DNA of 64,000 nt from positions 62,001 through 126,000 of the forward strand of contig DATJYO010000055.1 of assembly GCA_035499555.1 (NCBI GenBank), in the 5' to 3' direction. Shown here in pieces: positions 35,043 to 44,043 of the stretch; positions within the stretch are counted from its first letter, which is position 1; each line of letters begins with the position of its first letter. Origin of the DNA: Bog-159 sp035499555. GTDB taxonomy: Bacteria; Acidobacteriota; Terriglobia; Bryobacterales; Bryobacteraceae. A program made the translations under genes and the position numbers. The notes beneath the pieces are model-generated. The model was given only the letters and a program-made list of their open reading frames with translations. It ran no database searches and was not told the DNA's origin.

Positions 35043-36470
35043 TTACACCGCGCCTAAGCCGGGACGATCCATGCCCGACGTATCCATCATCCCGTCTTTC
35101 ACTTTGAAGATGCCGGGGAAGCGATCCTCCCAAGGCTGGTTGGCAGCCGGCACGTATTCGCGCGCGTTGGCTTCGATGGCCGCCACGCCGGGAATATGCG
35201 CGGCCAGTCCCGCGGAATGGATCAGAGAAGCTCCGGGACAGGTCAGGTCCTGCACGCACAGAAACATCTGGTGCTTCTGCGCCACCGCGGCCATCAGCAG
35301 CACCTGGCTTTGCCCTTTGCAGGCCTTCAGGGCGGCGCCGGAGTAGCCCATCTCCCGCGCCAGCATCAGGCTCTCGATGTCGGTCAACGATTCGTCGATC
35401 ACCACCGGACGCAGCTTGGCCGCGGCCTGCATGACGTTGGCGCGGTCCGCCTTCAAATCGCGCGCGGTGGGCTGCTCCACGTATTGAATGCGCGCGAAAC
35501 CGGCCGCGGTCTGCTCCCGCAGCTTGTGCAGGAACGCCAGCAGATAGGCCACGTTGGGACACTGCTCGTTGAAGTCGAGCGAATAGAACCACTGGCTGAC
35601 GCCGCGCTCCCGCTGGGTCTCCGCGGTGGCCCGATCGATGTGCACCACGCGCGCCAGGTCCCAGGCCAGATCGTTGCCCGCCAACTTGATCTTGATCCGG
35701 CGCAGTCCGTTGTAGCGGATCCATTCGGGGAGCGTTTCGGGCAGTCCGTCGCCGATGCGAACGCGTATGTCGGAGGCCCCGATGGGGTCCGAGGCGCCCA
35801 CGGAATGATACAACGCGATGCGTGGCGCGGGCTTCTCGCGCACGTAGCGGCTCAGATATTGCCCGGCGTAGGCGGCGCCCAGATAATGCCCCAGATCGTG
35901 GGCCATGAATTCACGGCCATAGGTGCGATAGCAGCTCAGACCGAAGGCCTTGCCGTAGGCGTCGTGAATCGCCGCGTCGAACGGGCTGGCGGTCACCAGC
36001 GTACACAATTTCGGGATCGGCTCGGCCAGCTTCCGTTCCCGGGAGACGGCGGCCGCGGCCGCGAGATACTCCGGTTCCAGCGCGCAGTTGATATCCACGG
36101 GATGGCCCGGCTCGCGATACCCACCGGTGATGCGCGCGATGCGCTCGGCCAGGGCCTTCATGGCGCCGAGAGTCGTGTCGTAAGACATGGTCTTCGAGGG
36201 AAACGACCAGGCGTTGCCCATGGTCATGGATCCGAATCCGCGCACCACACGCCCGTCGCCGGTGCGGACGGCGCAATCGACGTTCAGCAGCGTCACGCGG
36301 TCCACGGTCTGCGCGCCGAAGCGGTAGGGCGTGCGGTAGCGAAAGTCCTCATAGGAGACCCGCACCTCTTCGACACGTACGCGGCGGCCGGCGGCGCCCT
36401 GGCCAATGCCGGTCCCCGCGGACAATGCCAATGCCCCGCCCAGAAAATCGCGACGCTCCATCTCCCGCAT
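35043..36470 (-). CDS. Enolase-superfamily (mandelate racemase/muconate lactonizing-like) protein, Tat-exported
   Basis: A 475-residue protein with a twin-arginine-like N-terminus (MERRDFLGGALALSAGTGIG after an alternative ATG at 36461). The capping domain covers about 30-190. The barrel shows the enolase-superfamily set: KIKLAG with the KxK catalytic lysines, SLDFNEQ, YVEQPT and VIDESL for the three metal carboxylates, then ALKACKGQSQ with a second lysine. It probably abstracts the alpha-proton of a carboxylate substrate (racemase, dehydratase or epimerase). The substrate is unknown. The gene is convergent with the zinc-ribbon gene, with only 2 nt between their stops. Confidence 0.85.
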   Translation of the reverse strand: MREMERRDFLGGALALSAGTGIGQGAAGRRVRVEEVRVSYEDFRYRTPYRFGAQTVDRVTLLNVDCAVRTGDGRVVRGFGSMTMGNAWSFPSKTMSYDTTLGAMKALAERIARITGGYREPGHPVDINCALEPEYLAAAAAVSRERKLAEPIPKLCTLVTASPFDAAIHDAYGKAFGLSCYRTYGREFMAHDLGHYLGAAYAGQYLSRYVREKPAPRIALYHSVGASDPIGASDIRVRIGDGLPETLPEWIRYNGLRRIKIKLAGNDLAWDLARVVHIDRATAETQRERGVSQWFYSLDFNEQCPNVAYLLAFLHKLREQTAAGFARIQYVEQPTARDLKADRANVMQAAAKLRPVVIDESLTDIESLMLAREMGYSGAALKACKGQSQVLLMAAVAQKHQMFLCVQDLTCPGASLIHSAGLAAHIPGVAAIEANAREYVPAANQPWEDRFPGIFKVKDGMMDTSGMDRPGLGAV

Positions 36471-36570
36471 GGTATCCGGCGGCGGGCTGCCGCTTCAAGC
36501 GGTCGATCCGCATCATCCGCCATCGCCTGACGATCTGGGCCGCTGCCCGTCATACTAAACTAGAGAAACC

Positions 36571-37662
36571 GTGGCCACCCGTACCGATACTGTCCTGCTC
36601 GACCGAAGCCGATCCGCCCGCAACGCCCTGGATGCCTGGACGCGCGAAATGGTCCAGTGGCACTTCGATCCGGAGACCGGCTGCCCGTTCTGGCTGGACT
36701 ATGCGGCGCGCCTCGACTGGGACCCGCGCACGGCCATCCGCGGCTACGACGATCTGGACCGCTTCGGTTTCTTCCAGGACGAATGGCTGCGCGGCGGTCC
36801 GGTGCGGCAATGGGTGCCGAAGGCGTACGCCGGCCGGCCCGTCTATGTTTTTGAAACCGGCGGCAGCACCGGCGTGCCGAAGTCGCGCATCTCGATCGAC
36901 GATTTCCGCATCGACTACGAGGCATTCAGCGCCACGCTCCCGGACGACGCCTTCCCGCGCGGCGCGGATTGGCTGATGCTGGGTCCCAGCGGCCCGCGGC
37001 GTCTGCGCCTGGCCGTCGAGCACTTGGCCCAATACCGCGGCGGCATCTGCTTCATGACCGATCTGGATCCGCGCTGGGTCATCAAGCTGCTCAAGCGCGG
37101 CAAGATCGAGGAGGCGGAAGCCTACAAACAGCACGTGGTCGAGCAGGGACTCACCCTGCTGCGCGCGCACGACAACATCCAATGCATGTTCACCACGCCC
37201 AAGCTGCTCGAAGCTTTGTGCGAAAAGGTGTCGCTTAAGAAGATGGGCATCCGCGGCGTCTTTTGCGGCGGCACGGAGATGACGCCGCAGTTCCACCGCT
37301 TCGCGGTCGAAGAACTGCTGGACGGGGTGTATTTCGCGCCTACGTATGGCAACACGCTGATGGGTCTGGCGGTCCATAAGCCGCGCCTGGCGGCAGACAA
37401 CTTCGCCATCATCTACTACCCGCCGGCGCCGCGCGCCATGATCGAAGTGGTGGATCCGGACCAGCCGTCGCGCATCGTGGGCTACAGCGAAACCGGCCGT
37501 GTGCGTCTCACGACCCTCACGCGCGAATTCTTCATGCCGCGCTTCCTGGAGCGTGACGAGGCCGAGCGTGAGCCGTCATATGAACTGTACCCCTGGGACG
37601 GCGTACGCAACGTGCGCCCGTTCTCCCGGTTTCAGAAAACGGTGGTGGAGGGCGTCTATTGA
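36571..37662 (+). CDS. LuxE/PaaK-like adenylate-forming enzyme (acyl-protein synthetase type)
   Basis: A 363-residue member of the ANL adenylating superfamily without the usual C-terminal lid domain, a size matching LuxE acyl-protein synthetases. The phosphate loop VFETGGSTGVPKSRISIDDF lies at about 92-111. GVFCGGTEMTPQFHRFAVEEL and FAPTYGNTLMG supply the adenine and acyl binding region, and YSETGRVRLTTLTREFFMPRFLERDEAE the conserved Asp-Arg end region. The GTG at 36571 is the only reasonable start; an in-frame ATG at 36649 would cut conserved sequence. The stop overlaps the next start (TGATG). With the LuxC-like partner it probably activates a carboxylic acid for reduction. Confidence 0.8.
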   Translation: MATRTDTVLLDRSRSARNALDAWTREMVQWHFDPETGCPFWLDYAARLDWDPRTAIRGYDDLDRFGFFQDEWLRGGPVRQWVPKAYAGRPVYVFETGGSTGVPKSRISIDDFRIDYEAFSATLPDDAFPRGADWLMLGPSGPRRLRLAVEHLAQYRGGICFMTDLDPRWVIKLLKRGKIEEAEAYKQHVVEQGLTLLRAHDNIQCMFTTPKLLEALCEKVSLKKMGIRGVFCGGTEMTPQFHRFAVEELLDGVYFAPTYGNTLMGLAVHKPRLAADNFAIIYYPPAPRAMIEVVDPDQPSRIVGYSETGRVRLTTLTREFFMPRFLERDEAEREPSYELYPWDGVRNVRPFSRFQKTVVEGVY

Positions 37663-39059
37663 TGGACGGGCCGGTGCACATCCCCATACTGCGGTACGGG
37701 CGGCCTTACCGCAGCCTGGACACCGTCCGCGCGCCCCATTACCGCACCGGCCGGCCGTTTGTCGAAATCAGCCAGGCGAATGCCGGACTGATCCGCCGCG
37801 ATCTGCTCGACCAGCAAATGGCGCGCGGCATCCTGGCCGGCTTTACCACGCGCGAGTTGTTCGGCATGTGCGCGCGCGCAGCGGATTTCTTCGCCGAAGC
37901 GACGCTGCCGCTGGGCGACGAGGCGCAGTCGCCGGCGGATTACATCCGGCAGGTTTCCGCCACCACCGGCCTGCCGCACGCGATGGTGCGGCGGAACCTG
38001 GAGAAGATCCGCGCCGTGCTGGCGGCGATGGAGACCGTGGTGAGCGGTCTGACGCGCGGCCTGGACCTGCGGGTGCTGGATGAAGGCCACGCCGGCGGGT
38101 TGAGCTACTTTCCGCGCGGCGAGTCGCTGGGAGTCGTGCTGCCCAGCAATTCGCCGGGCGTACATTCGCTGTGGGCGCCGGCCTTCGCTTTGAAGATGCC
38201 GCTGGTGCTGAAGCCCGGCGGGGCCGAGCCGTGGACGCCTTATCGCATGATTCAGGCGCTGATCCGCGCGGGCGCGCCGCCGGAGGTCTTCGGTTATTAT
38301 CCGGCGGACCATGCGGGCGCCGCGGAGATTCTGCGCCGCTGCGGACGCGGCATGGTTTTTGGCGACGTGGCTTCCACCCGTATCTGGGCGGGCGATCCGC
38401 GAATCGAGGTGCACGGGCCGGGCTACAGCAAGATCGTGATCGGCGAGGATTGTATCGGCGAATGGGACCGCTACCTGGACGTGATGGTGGCGTCCATCCT
38501 GGAAAACTCCGGGCGCTCCTGCATCAACGCCTCGGGTGTGTGGGTGCCGTCGCACGCCGCCGAGATCGCGGAGGCGCTGGCCGCGCGCCTGGCGGCCGTG
38601 GCGCCGCGCGACGAGGCGGACGAGCAGGCCCAGATCGCGCCCTTCGCCAATGCCGAGCTGGCCGCGCGCATCGCGCAAACCATCGAAGGCGAACTGGCCG
38701 GCGCGCGGGCGGTCCTGGCGCCGCGACTGGTCACCTTCCAGGGTTGTGCGTACCTGCTGCCCGCGGTCGTCGCCTGCGATTCCCCCGCGCATCCGCTGGC
38801 CAATCGCGAGTTCCTGTTTCCCTTCGCCAGCGTGGTGACGGTGCCCCAGCGCGAGATTCCGCGGGCCCTGGGACCCAGCCTGGTGGTCACCGCCATCACC
38901 CGCGACCGGCAGTTGATCGACCGGCTGCTGGCGTCGCCCGACGTGGGCCGCCTGAACCTGGGCGCGATCCCCACGCACCGCATCAGTTGGGATCAGCCGC
39001 ACGAGGGCAACCTGTTCGATCACCTGTATGCCCGCCGGGCATTTCAATACGCCGTATGA
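37662..39059 (+). CDS. LuxC/aldehyde-dehydrogenase-like acyl reductase
   Basis: A 465-residue member of the ALDH superfamily. Near residue 150 it has GVVLPSNSPGVHSLWAPAFALKMPLVLKPGGAEPWTP, the nucleotide-binding turn. Cys287 in ENSGRSCINASGVWVP is at the catalytic Cys position. The ELGGK segment that carries the general-base Glu in ordinary ALDHs reads HGPGYSK, so the Glu is absent, as in acyl-transferring reductases such as LuxC. It therefore more likely reduces an activated acyl group to an aldehyde than oxidises an aldehyde. ATG 37662 overlaps the upstream stop, and its own stop overlaps the glycosyltransferase start by ATGA. Confidence 0.82.
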   Translation: MDGPVHIPILRYGRPYRSLDTVRAPHYRTGRPFVEISQANAGLIRRDLLDQQMARGILAGFTTRELFGMCARAADFFAEATLPLGDEAQSPADYIRQVSATTGLPHAMVRRNLEKIRAVLAAMETVVSGLTRGLDLRVLDEGHAGGLSYFPRGESLGVVLPSNSPGVHSLWAPAFALKMPLVLKPGGAEPWTPYRMIQALIRAGAPPEVFGYYPADHAGAAEILRRCGRGMVFGDVASTRIWAGDPRIEVHGPGYSKIVIGEDCIGEWDRYLDVMVASILENSGRSCINASGVWVPSHAAEIAEALAARLAAVAPRDEADEQAQIAPFANAELAARIAQTIEGELAGARAVLAPRLVTFQGCAYLLPAVVACDSPAHPLANREFLFPFASVVTVPQREIPRALGPSLVVTAITRDRQLIDRLLASPDVGRLNLGAIPTHRISWDQPHEGNLFDHLYARRAFQYAV

Positions 39060-40357
39060 AGATCCTGGCCCTCACCGCCGGCGCCGCCCAAATGTACTGC
39101 GGATCGTGCATCCGCGACAACGCGCTGGCCGCCGAGCTGAAAGCCCAGGGTCACGATATCGTTCTGCTGCCCATCTACACGCCGACTCTCACCGACGAAA
39201 CCAACGTAGCCGCGCATAAAATCTTCTTCGGCGGCATCAGTGTCTACCTCGAGCAGCACTCCGGCCTGTTCCGCTACACGCCCGCGCTGATCGACCGGCT
39301 GTGGGATTCCGAGTGGGCGCTCAAGCTGGCCGCGCGCCGCTCGATCCCCGTCAATCCGCACCTGCTCGGCGAAATGACGGTATCCATGCTGCGCGGCGAA
39401 AACGGCCGGCAGCGCAAGGAGATCCACAAGCTTACCGCCTGGCTGCGCCACGAGCCGGCGCCCGATATCGTCACCCTGCCCAATTCGATGCTGATCGGCC
39501 TGGCGCAGCCTATTCGCGAAACCCTCCGCCGCCCGGTCTGCTGCACGCTGCAAGGCGAGGACCTGTTCCTGAGCCAGCTCACCGAACCTTACCGCACGCA
39601 GGCGCTGGATCTGATCCGCGCCAATGCCGGACACGTGGATGCCTTCGCCGCGGTCAGCGATTACTACGCCGAGTTCATGTGCCGCTTTCTGGAGATTCCC
39701 CGGCAGAAAATGCACGTGGTGCCGCTGGGCGTGAACCTCAAAGGATACGACGCTTCCCTGCGCCTGCACAGCAACTGCTTCACGGTCGGCTATTTCGCGC
39801 GGGTGGCGCCGGAGAAGGGGCTGCACGTACTGGCGGATGCCTACATCAAGCTGCGGCGGGAGACCGAATTCGGCGGGTCGGCGTTGGACGTAGCCGGCTA
39901 CCTGGCGCCGGAGCACCGGGCGTACCTGCATACTGTCGAGCGGTCCATGAAGCAGGCCGGCCTGGACCATGAATTCCGCTATCGCGGCGCGCTCGACCGC
40001 CCGCACAAAATCGATTTCCTGCGCAACCTGGACGTACTTTCCGTGCCCGCCACTTATGACGAACCCAAGGGCATGTTCCTGCTGGAAGCCATGGCCAACG
40101 GGGTTCCGGTGGTCGAGCCGCGGCGCGGGGCTTTCCCGGAGATCGTGGAGAAGACCGGCGGCGGCATCCTGGTGAAGCCGGACGATGCCGGCGCGCTGGC
40201 GCAGGGGATCTTCTCGTTGTGGAAGGATCCGGAGGCGCTCGCCGCGCTGGGCCGGAGCGGGGTGGCCGGCGTGCGCGAGCACTATAGCGCGGCCCGCATG
40301 GCCGAGCGGGCTCTGGCGCTGTACGCTATGATCGCAGCAGCGCCTGCCAATGCTTGA
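39056..40357 (+). CDS. Glycosyltransferase, GT4-like
   Basis: A 433-residue GT-B-fold enzyme. The N-terminal domain begins MKILALTAGAAQMYCGSCIRDNALAAELKAQGHDIVLLPIYTP, with a Cys pair in place of the usual GG loop. The C-terminal domain holds GYFARVAPEKGLHVLADAYIKL, VAGYLAPEHRAYL and VPATYDEPKGMFLLEAMANGVPVVEPRRGAFPE, the donor-binding EX7E region of GT4 enzymes. It sits in a tightly overlapping operon after the LuxE/LuxC-like pair (ATGA) and before the ABC genes (8-nt overlap). It probably glycosylates a product of, or a partner for, that pathway. Confidence 0.87.
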   Translation: MKILALTAGAAQMYCGSCIRDNALAAELKAQGHDIVLLPIYTPTLTDETNVAAHKIFFGGISVYLEQHSGLFRYTPALIDRLWDSEWALKLAARRSIPVNPHLLGEMTVSMLRGENGRQRKEIHKLTAWLRHEPAPDIVTLPNSMLIGLAQPIRETLRRPVCCTLQGEDLFLSQLTEPYRTQALDLIRANAGHVDAFAAVSDYYAEFMCRFLEIPRQKMHVVPLGVNLKGYDASLRLHSNCFTVGYFARVAPEKGLHVLADAYIKLRRETEFGGSALDVAGYLAPEHRAYLHTVERSMKQAGLDHEFRYRGALDRPHKIDFLRNLDVLSVPATYDEPKGMFLLEAMANGVPVVEPRRGAFPEIVEKTGGGILVKPDDAGALAQGIFSLWKDPEALAALGRSGVAGVREHYSAARMAERALALYAMIAAAPANA

Positions 40358-41021
40358 AGTCGCCAATCTCTCTAAGGAATACCCGGCGCCCCACGGCGCC
40401 CTTGCCATCCTCTCCGGCGTCTCGTTTCAGTTGCCGCGCGGCGGCGCGGCAGCCATCATGGGACCCTCCGGCGCGGGCAAGAGCACGTTGTTGTATATTC
40501 TCGGCGGGCTGGAACAGCCCACCTCCGGCGCCGTCACGCTCGACGGGTGCAATCCTTATTCGCTTTCGGAAAAGGACCTGGCTGCTTTCCGGAATCGGTC
40601 GATCGGCTTCATCTTCCAGGACCACTGCCTGTTGCCGCAGTGTTCCGTGCTGGAGAACGTGCTGGTCCCGACGATGGTATCGCCCGATCGCGCCGGCTAC
40701 GAGGAGCGCGCCCGCGAGTTGCTCGCGCAGGTGGGCCTGGATGGCCGCCTGGACCATCGTCCGGCGGAGCTCTCGGGCGGCGAAAAGCAGCGCGTGGCCC
40801 TGGCGCGCGCGATGATCCGGCGGCCGCTGCTGCTGCTGTGCGATGAGCCGACCGGGAACCTGGATGAAGCCTCCGCGGGCGTCGTCGCGTCGCTGCTGCT
40901 GGAGCTGCATCAACAGCAGGAGGCCATCCTGATCGTGGTGACCCATAGCGCGGAGCTGGCCGCGCGTTTCCCCGTGCGCTACGAGCTGCATCATGCGAAC
41001 CTCCACCCTGCTGGCGCGTAA
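40350..41021 (+). CDS. ABC transporter ATP-binding protein, LolD/MacB type
   Basis: A 223-residue ATPase: Walker A IMGPSGAGKSTLLYILGGL, Q-loop GFIFQDHCLLP, signature ELSGGEKQRVALARAM, Walker B LLLLCDEPTGNLDE and switch His in VVTHSAEL. The GNLD after Walker B is typical of the LolD/MacB/FtsE branch, which works with FtsX-type permeases. That fits the next gene, which it overlaps by 29 nt. Such systems extrude or extract lipids, lipoproteins, toxins or cell-surface molecules rather than import. Confidence 0.93.
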   Translation: MLEVANLSKEYPAPHGALAILSGVSFQLPRGGAAAIMGPSGAGKSTLLYILGGLEQPTSGAVTLDGCNPYSLSEKDLAAFRNRSIGFIFQDHCLLPQCSVLENVLVPTMVSPDRAGYEERARELLAQVGLDGRLDHRPAELSGGEKQRVALARAMIRRPLLLLCDEPTGNLDEASAGVVASLLLELHQQQEAILIVVTHSAELAARFPVRYELHHANLHPAGA

Positions 41022-44000
41022 CCTCAAGTGGTATTGGCGCACGAATCTGGCCGTACTGCTGGGCGTGGCGACCGCGGCGGCGGTCCTGGGCGGCGCGCTG
41101 CTGGTGGGCGATTCGGTGCGCGCCAGCCTGCGCGATCTGGTGCTGGCAAGGCTCGGGAACACGCAGTACGTCGTCTCGCGCAACGGATTCTTTCGCCAGA
41201 ATCTGCCGATCACTGGTGGGTGGCCCCTCATCGCCACGCATGGCATGGTGACGCATCCGGCCAGCGGGCGGCGCGCGCTGAACGTGGAAATCTACGGGGT
41301 TTACCCGCGTTATGGAAACGCTAGGCTCAGCTCCGCCCTCGCCAGTGAACTTGGGGCTAAGCGCGGCGATGCCTTGTTGATTCGCGTGGAGAAGCCTTCC
41401 GCGATCCCATTGGAATCGTTGCATGGCCGCAAGGATGACATTGGGAAGACGATTCGCTTCAAGCTCGGCTCCGCCAACACGCGCGAGTTCTCTCTAGACC
41501 CACAACAGGGCGACGTGCGCGCCGCCTATCTGCCTCTGACCAGCCTGCAGAAAGAACTCGGCGAGGCGGGCAAGATCAACACAATCCTGGTCGCCAGCGC
41601 CCAGAGTCCCAACCTCTATGCTGCCACTCTCGAAGACCTGGGCATCAAAATCCGCAACTCGGAGGTGGAAACCGACAGCTCCATCATTCCCGACTATTTG
41701 GCGGCGCGGGTCGCGGCCACTGCGCAGTCGCTCGGCTTGCGTGCCGACCCCGTGCTGACGTATCTCGCCAACAGCATCCGGGGCAACGGCCGCGAGATTC
41801 CTTATTCCGTTGTGACCGCGCTCGCCGCCCCACCGGCGCCCGCCGCCGGCGACGGCATCACGCTGAACCAGTGGGCCGCGCGCGATCTGAATGCCAGGCC
41901 CGGCGACACAATCACGCTCGACTATTACGTCTGGAAGCCGGATGGCCGCCTGGAAACCGACAGCGCGCAATTCCGCCTCACGGGGGTCGTGCCCACCGTG
42001 GACGATCGCAGCTACGCGCCCGACTACCCCGGCATCACCGAATCCGACAGCCTGCACGACTGGGACCCGCCGTTCCCCATCGACCTGCACAAGGTCCGGC
42101 CGGCCGACGAACAGTATTGGAAGCAGTACCGCACCACGCCCAAAGCCTTCATCGCGCTCGCCCGCGGCCAGCAGCTCTGGGGCACGCGTTTCGGCAGCCT
42201 GACGTCCATCCGCATCGCGCCGGACCCGCCGGAGTTCGCCAGCCGGCTGCGCGCCGCGCTCGATCCCGCACAGATGGGTCTAACGGTTGTGGCAGTGCGA
42301 CAGCGCGCGCTCGCCGCGTCCGAAGGCGCCACGGATTTCGGCGAATACTTCGTCTATTTCAGTTTCTTCCTGATGGTCTCGGCGCTGCTGCTCACCGGAC
42401 TCTTCTTCAAGCTGGGCGTGGAACAGCGCCTGCATGAGATCGGGGTGCTGCGCGCGCTGGGCTTCTCCATGTCGAAGATCCGCGCCATCTTCCTGCTGGA
42501 AGGCGCGATCCTGGCCGCGCTCGGCGCGGCGGTGGGGCTGGCCGGCGCGCTGGCATACGGCCAGTTGATGGTGATCGGCCTGCGCACCTGGTGGGTGGAC
42601 GCGGTCGGCACCCGCCTGATCACGCTGCACGCATCCGGCGCATCGCTCGCCACGGGCGCCTTGGCCGGCATCGTGACGGGCCTCGGCACCATCGCCTGGA
42701 CGCTGCGCAAGCTGGCTCCGGTAACGCCGCGCGGCCTGCTCGCCGGGGAACAAAAACGCCGCCCGGCCAAGCGCGCCCTGTTTGGCGGCGTCTTCGCGGC
42801 GGTGCTGGCATTCGCGCTGCTGGCGGCGACGCTGATGCACGCGCTCGACCAGACCGCCGGATTCTTCGGCGCCGGCGCCCTGCTGCTGATCGCCGGCCTC
42901 AGCCTCGAATCCGCGCTGCTCAATCCCCGCCGGTCTGCATTGATCCGCGGCCTGTCCGGCCTGGCATTCCGCAGCGCCGCCTACCGTCCGGAACGCAGCA
43001 TCCTCTGCATAGCCCAGATTGCCTGCGCCACCTTTCTGATCGTTTCGCTGGACGCCTTCCGGCTCAGCGGCCCGTCCCGCGGTGCAAACGGTTTTCCGCT
43101 GATGGCCGAATCCGTCCTGCCGCTGATCCACGATCCCAATACGGCCGCCGGCCGCGAGGCGCTGAATCTTCCGCCGCTGGCCGGCGTCCACTTCGTCAAT
43201 TTCAGGCTGCGCCCGGGCGACGATGCCAGTTGCCTGAATCTCTATCAGCCGCGCAATCCGCGCATCCTGGGCGTCCCGCAGGGTTTCGCGCGCGGCGATC
43301 CCTGGCCGCTGCTCGACCAGCCGCTGCCCCACGGCGTGATCCCCGCCATTGCCGACGCCAACTCCGCGACCTACGTTCTGCACCTGAAACCGGGCCAAGA
43401 CTTCCAGCTCGGCTCGTCCACCTTTCGCCTCGTGGCGACGCTCGACGACAGCATCTTTCAAAGCGAGCTGTTGATTTCCGAGAAGGACTTTTTGCACCTG
43501 TTTCCCGGCGTGGAGGGCTACCGCTTTTTCCTGATCGACGTCTCACCCGAGAAGGCGCCGCAGGTGACCGGCGCGCTGGAGGATGCCCTGTCCGATTACG
43601 GTTTCGACATACAATCCACGGCCGCGCGACTGGCGAGCTTCCACCGGGTGGAGAACACCTACCTCTCCACCTTCCGCAGCCTGGGCGGATTGGGCCTGGT
43701 GTTGGGCACCATCGGACTGGCGGCCATTCTGCTGCGCAACGTGCTGGAGCGCCGCCGCGAGTTGGCGCTGTTGCGCGCCGTAGGATACCGGCCGGCGCAC
43801 CTGGCGGCGATCGTGCTCGGGGAGAACCTGGTGCTGCTGCTGCTCGGCCTCGCTACCGGTACCATCTGCGCGTTGCTCGCCATCGCCCCCGCCGTCCTGG
43901 CGCGCGGCGGACGGCTGCCGGTCGGATCGCTGACGGTTCTGCTGGGCGCGGTGCTCGTCACCGGCGTGGTGGCGTCCGTAGCCGCGACGCGTGCCGCATT

Positions 44001-44037
44001 GCGTTCTCCACTGCTGGCTGCTTTGCGATCGGAGTAA
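40993..44037 (+). CDS. ABC transporter permease with two FtsX-type domains
   Basis: A 1014-residue permease. The N-terminal helix LAVLLGVATAAAVLGGALLVGDSVRASL is followed by a long periplasmic domain. A three-helix FtsX block around residues 450-580 includes GLFFKLGVEQRLHEIGVLRALGFS. A middle helix pair, a second periplasmic region and a final FtsX block with NVLERRRELALLRAVGYRPAHLAAIVLGEN end in ATRAALRSPLLAALRSE. This duplicated architecture recalls LolCE-like or YbbP-like exporters of hydrophobic molecules. It pairs with the preceding ATPase. The cargo may be a lipid-like product of the upstream enzymes, an inference from operon layout. Confidence 0.9.
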   Translation: MRTSTLLARNLKWYWRTNLAVLLGVATAAAVLGGALLVGDSVRASLRDLVLARLGNTQYVVSRNGFFRQNLPITGGWPLIATHGMVTHPASGRRALNVEIYGVYPRYGNARLSSALASELGAKRGDALLIRVEKPSAIPLESLHGRKDDIGKTIRFKLGSANTREFSLDPQQGDVRAAYLPLTSLQKELGEAGKINTILVASAQSPNLYAATLEDLGIKIRNSEVETDSSIIPDYLAARVAATAQSLGLRADPVLTYLANSIRGNGREIPYSVVTALAAPPAPAAGDGITLNQWAARDLNARPGDTITLDYYVWKPDGRLETDSAQFRLTGVVPTVDDRSYAPDYPGITESDSLHDWDPPFPIDLHKVRPADEQYWKQYRTTPKAFIALARGQQLWGTRFGSLTSIRIAPDPPEFASRLRAALDPAQMGLTVVAVRQRALAASEGATDFGEYFVYFSFFLMVSALLLTGLFFKLGVEQRLHEIGVLRALGFSMSKIRAIFLLEGAILAALGAAVGLAGALAYGQLMVIGLRTWWVDAVGTRLITLHASGASLATGALAGIVTGLGTIAWTLRKLAPVTPRGLLAGEQKRRPAKRALFGGVFAAVLAFALLAATLMHALDQTAGFFGAGALLLIAGLSLESALLNPRRSALIRGLSGLAFRSAAYRPERSILCIAQIACATFLIVSLDAFRLSGPSRGANGFPLMAESVLPLIHDPNTAAGREALNLPPLAGVHFVNFRLRPGDDASCLNLYQPRNPRILGVPQGFARGDPWPLLDQPLPHGVIPAIADANSATYVLHLKPGQDFQLGSSTFRLVATLDDSIFQSELLISEKDFLHLFPGVEGYRFFLIDVSPEKAPQVTGALEDALSDYGFDIQSTAARLASFHRVENTYLSTFRSLGGLGLVLGTIGLAAILLRNVLERRRELALLRAVGYRPAHLAAIVLGENLVLLLLGLATGTICALLAIAPAVLARGGRLPVGSLTVLLGAVLVTGVVASVAATRAALRSPLLAALRSE

Positions 44038-44043
44038 TCGGAA

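Noticed and set aside
36571..39059. Complete bioluminescence (lux) operon
   Set aside because: Only LuxE- and LuxC-like folds are present. There is no luciferase luxA/luxB or LuxD-like gene in the neighbourhood, so light production is not supported.
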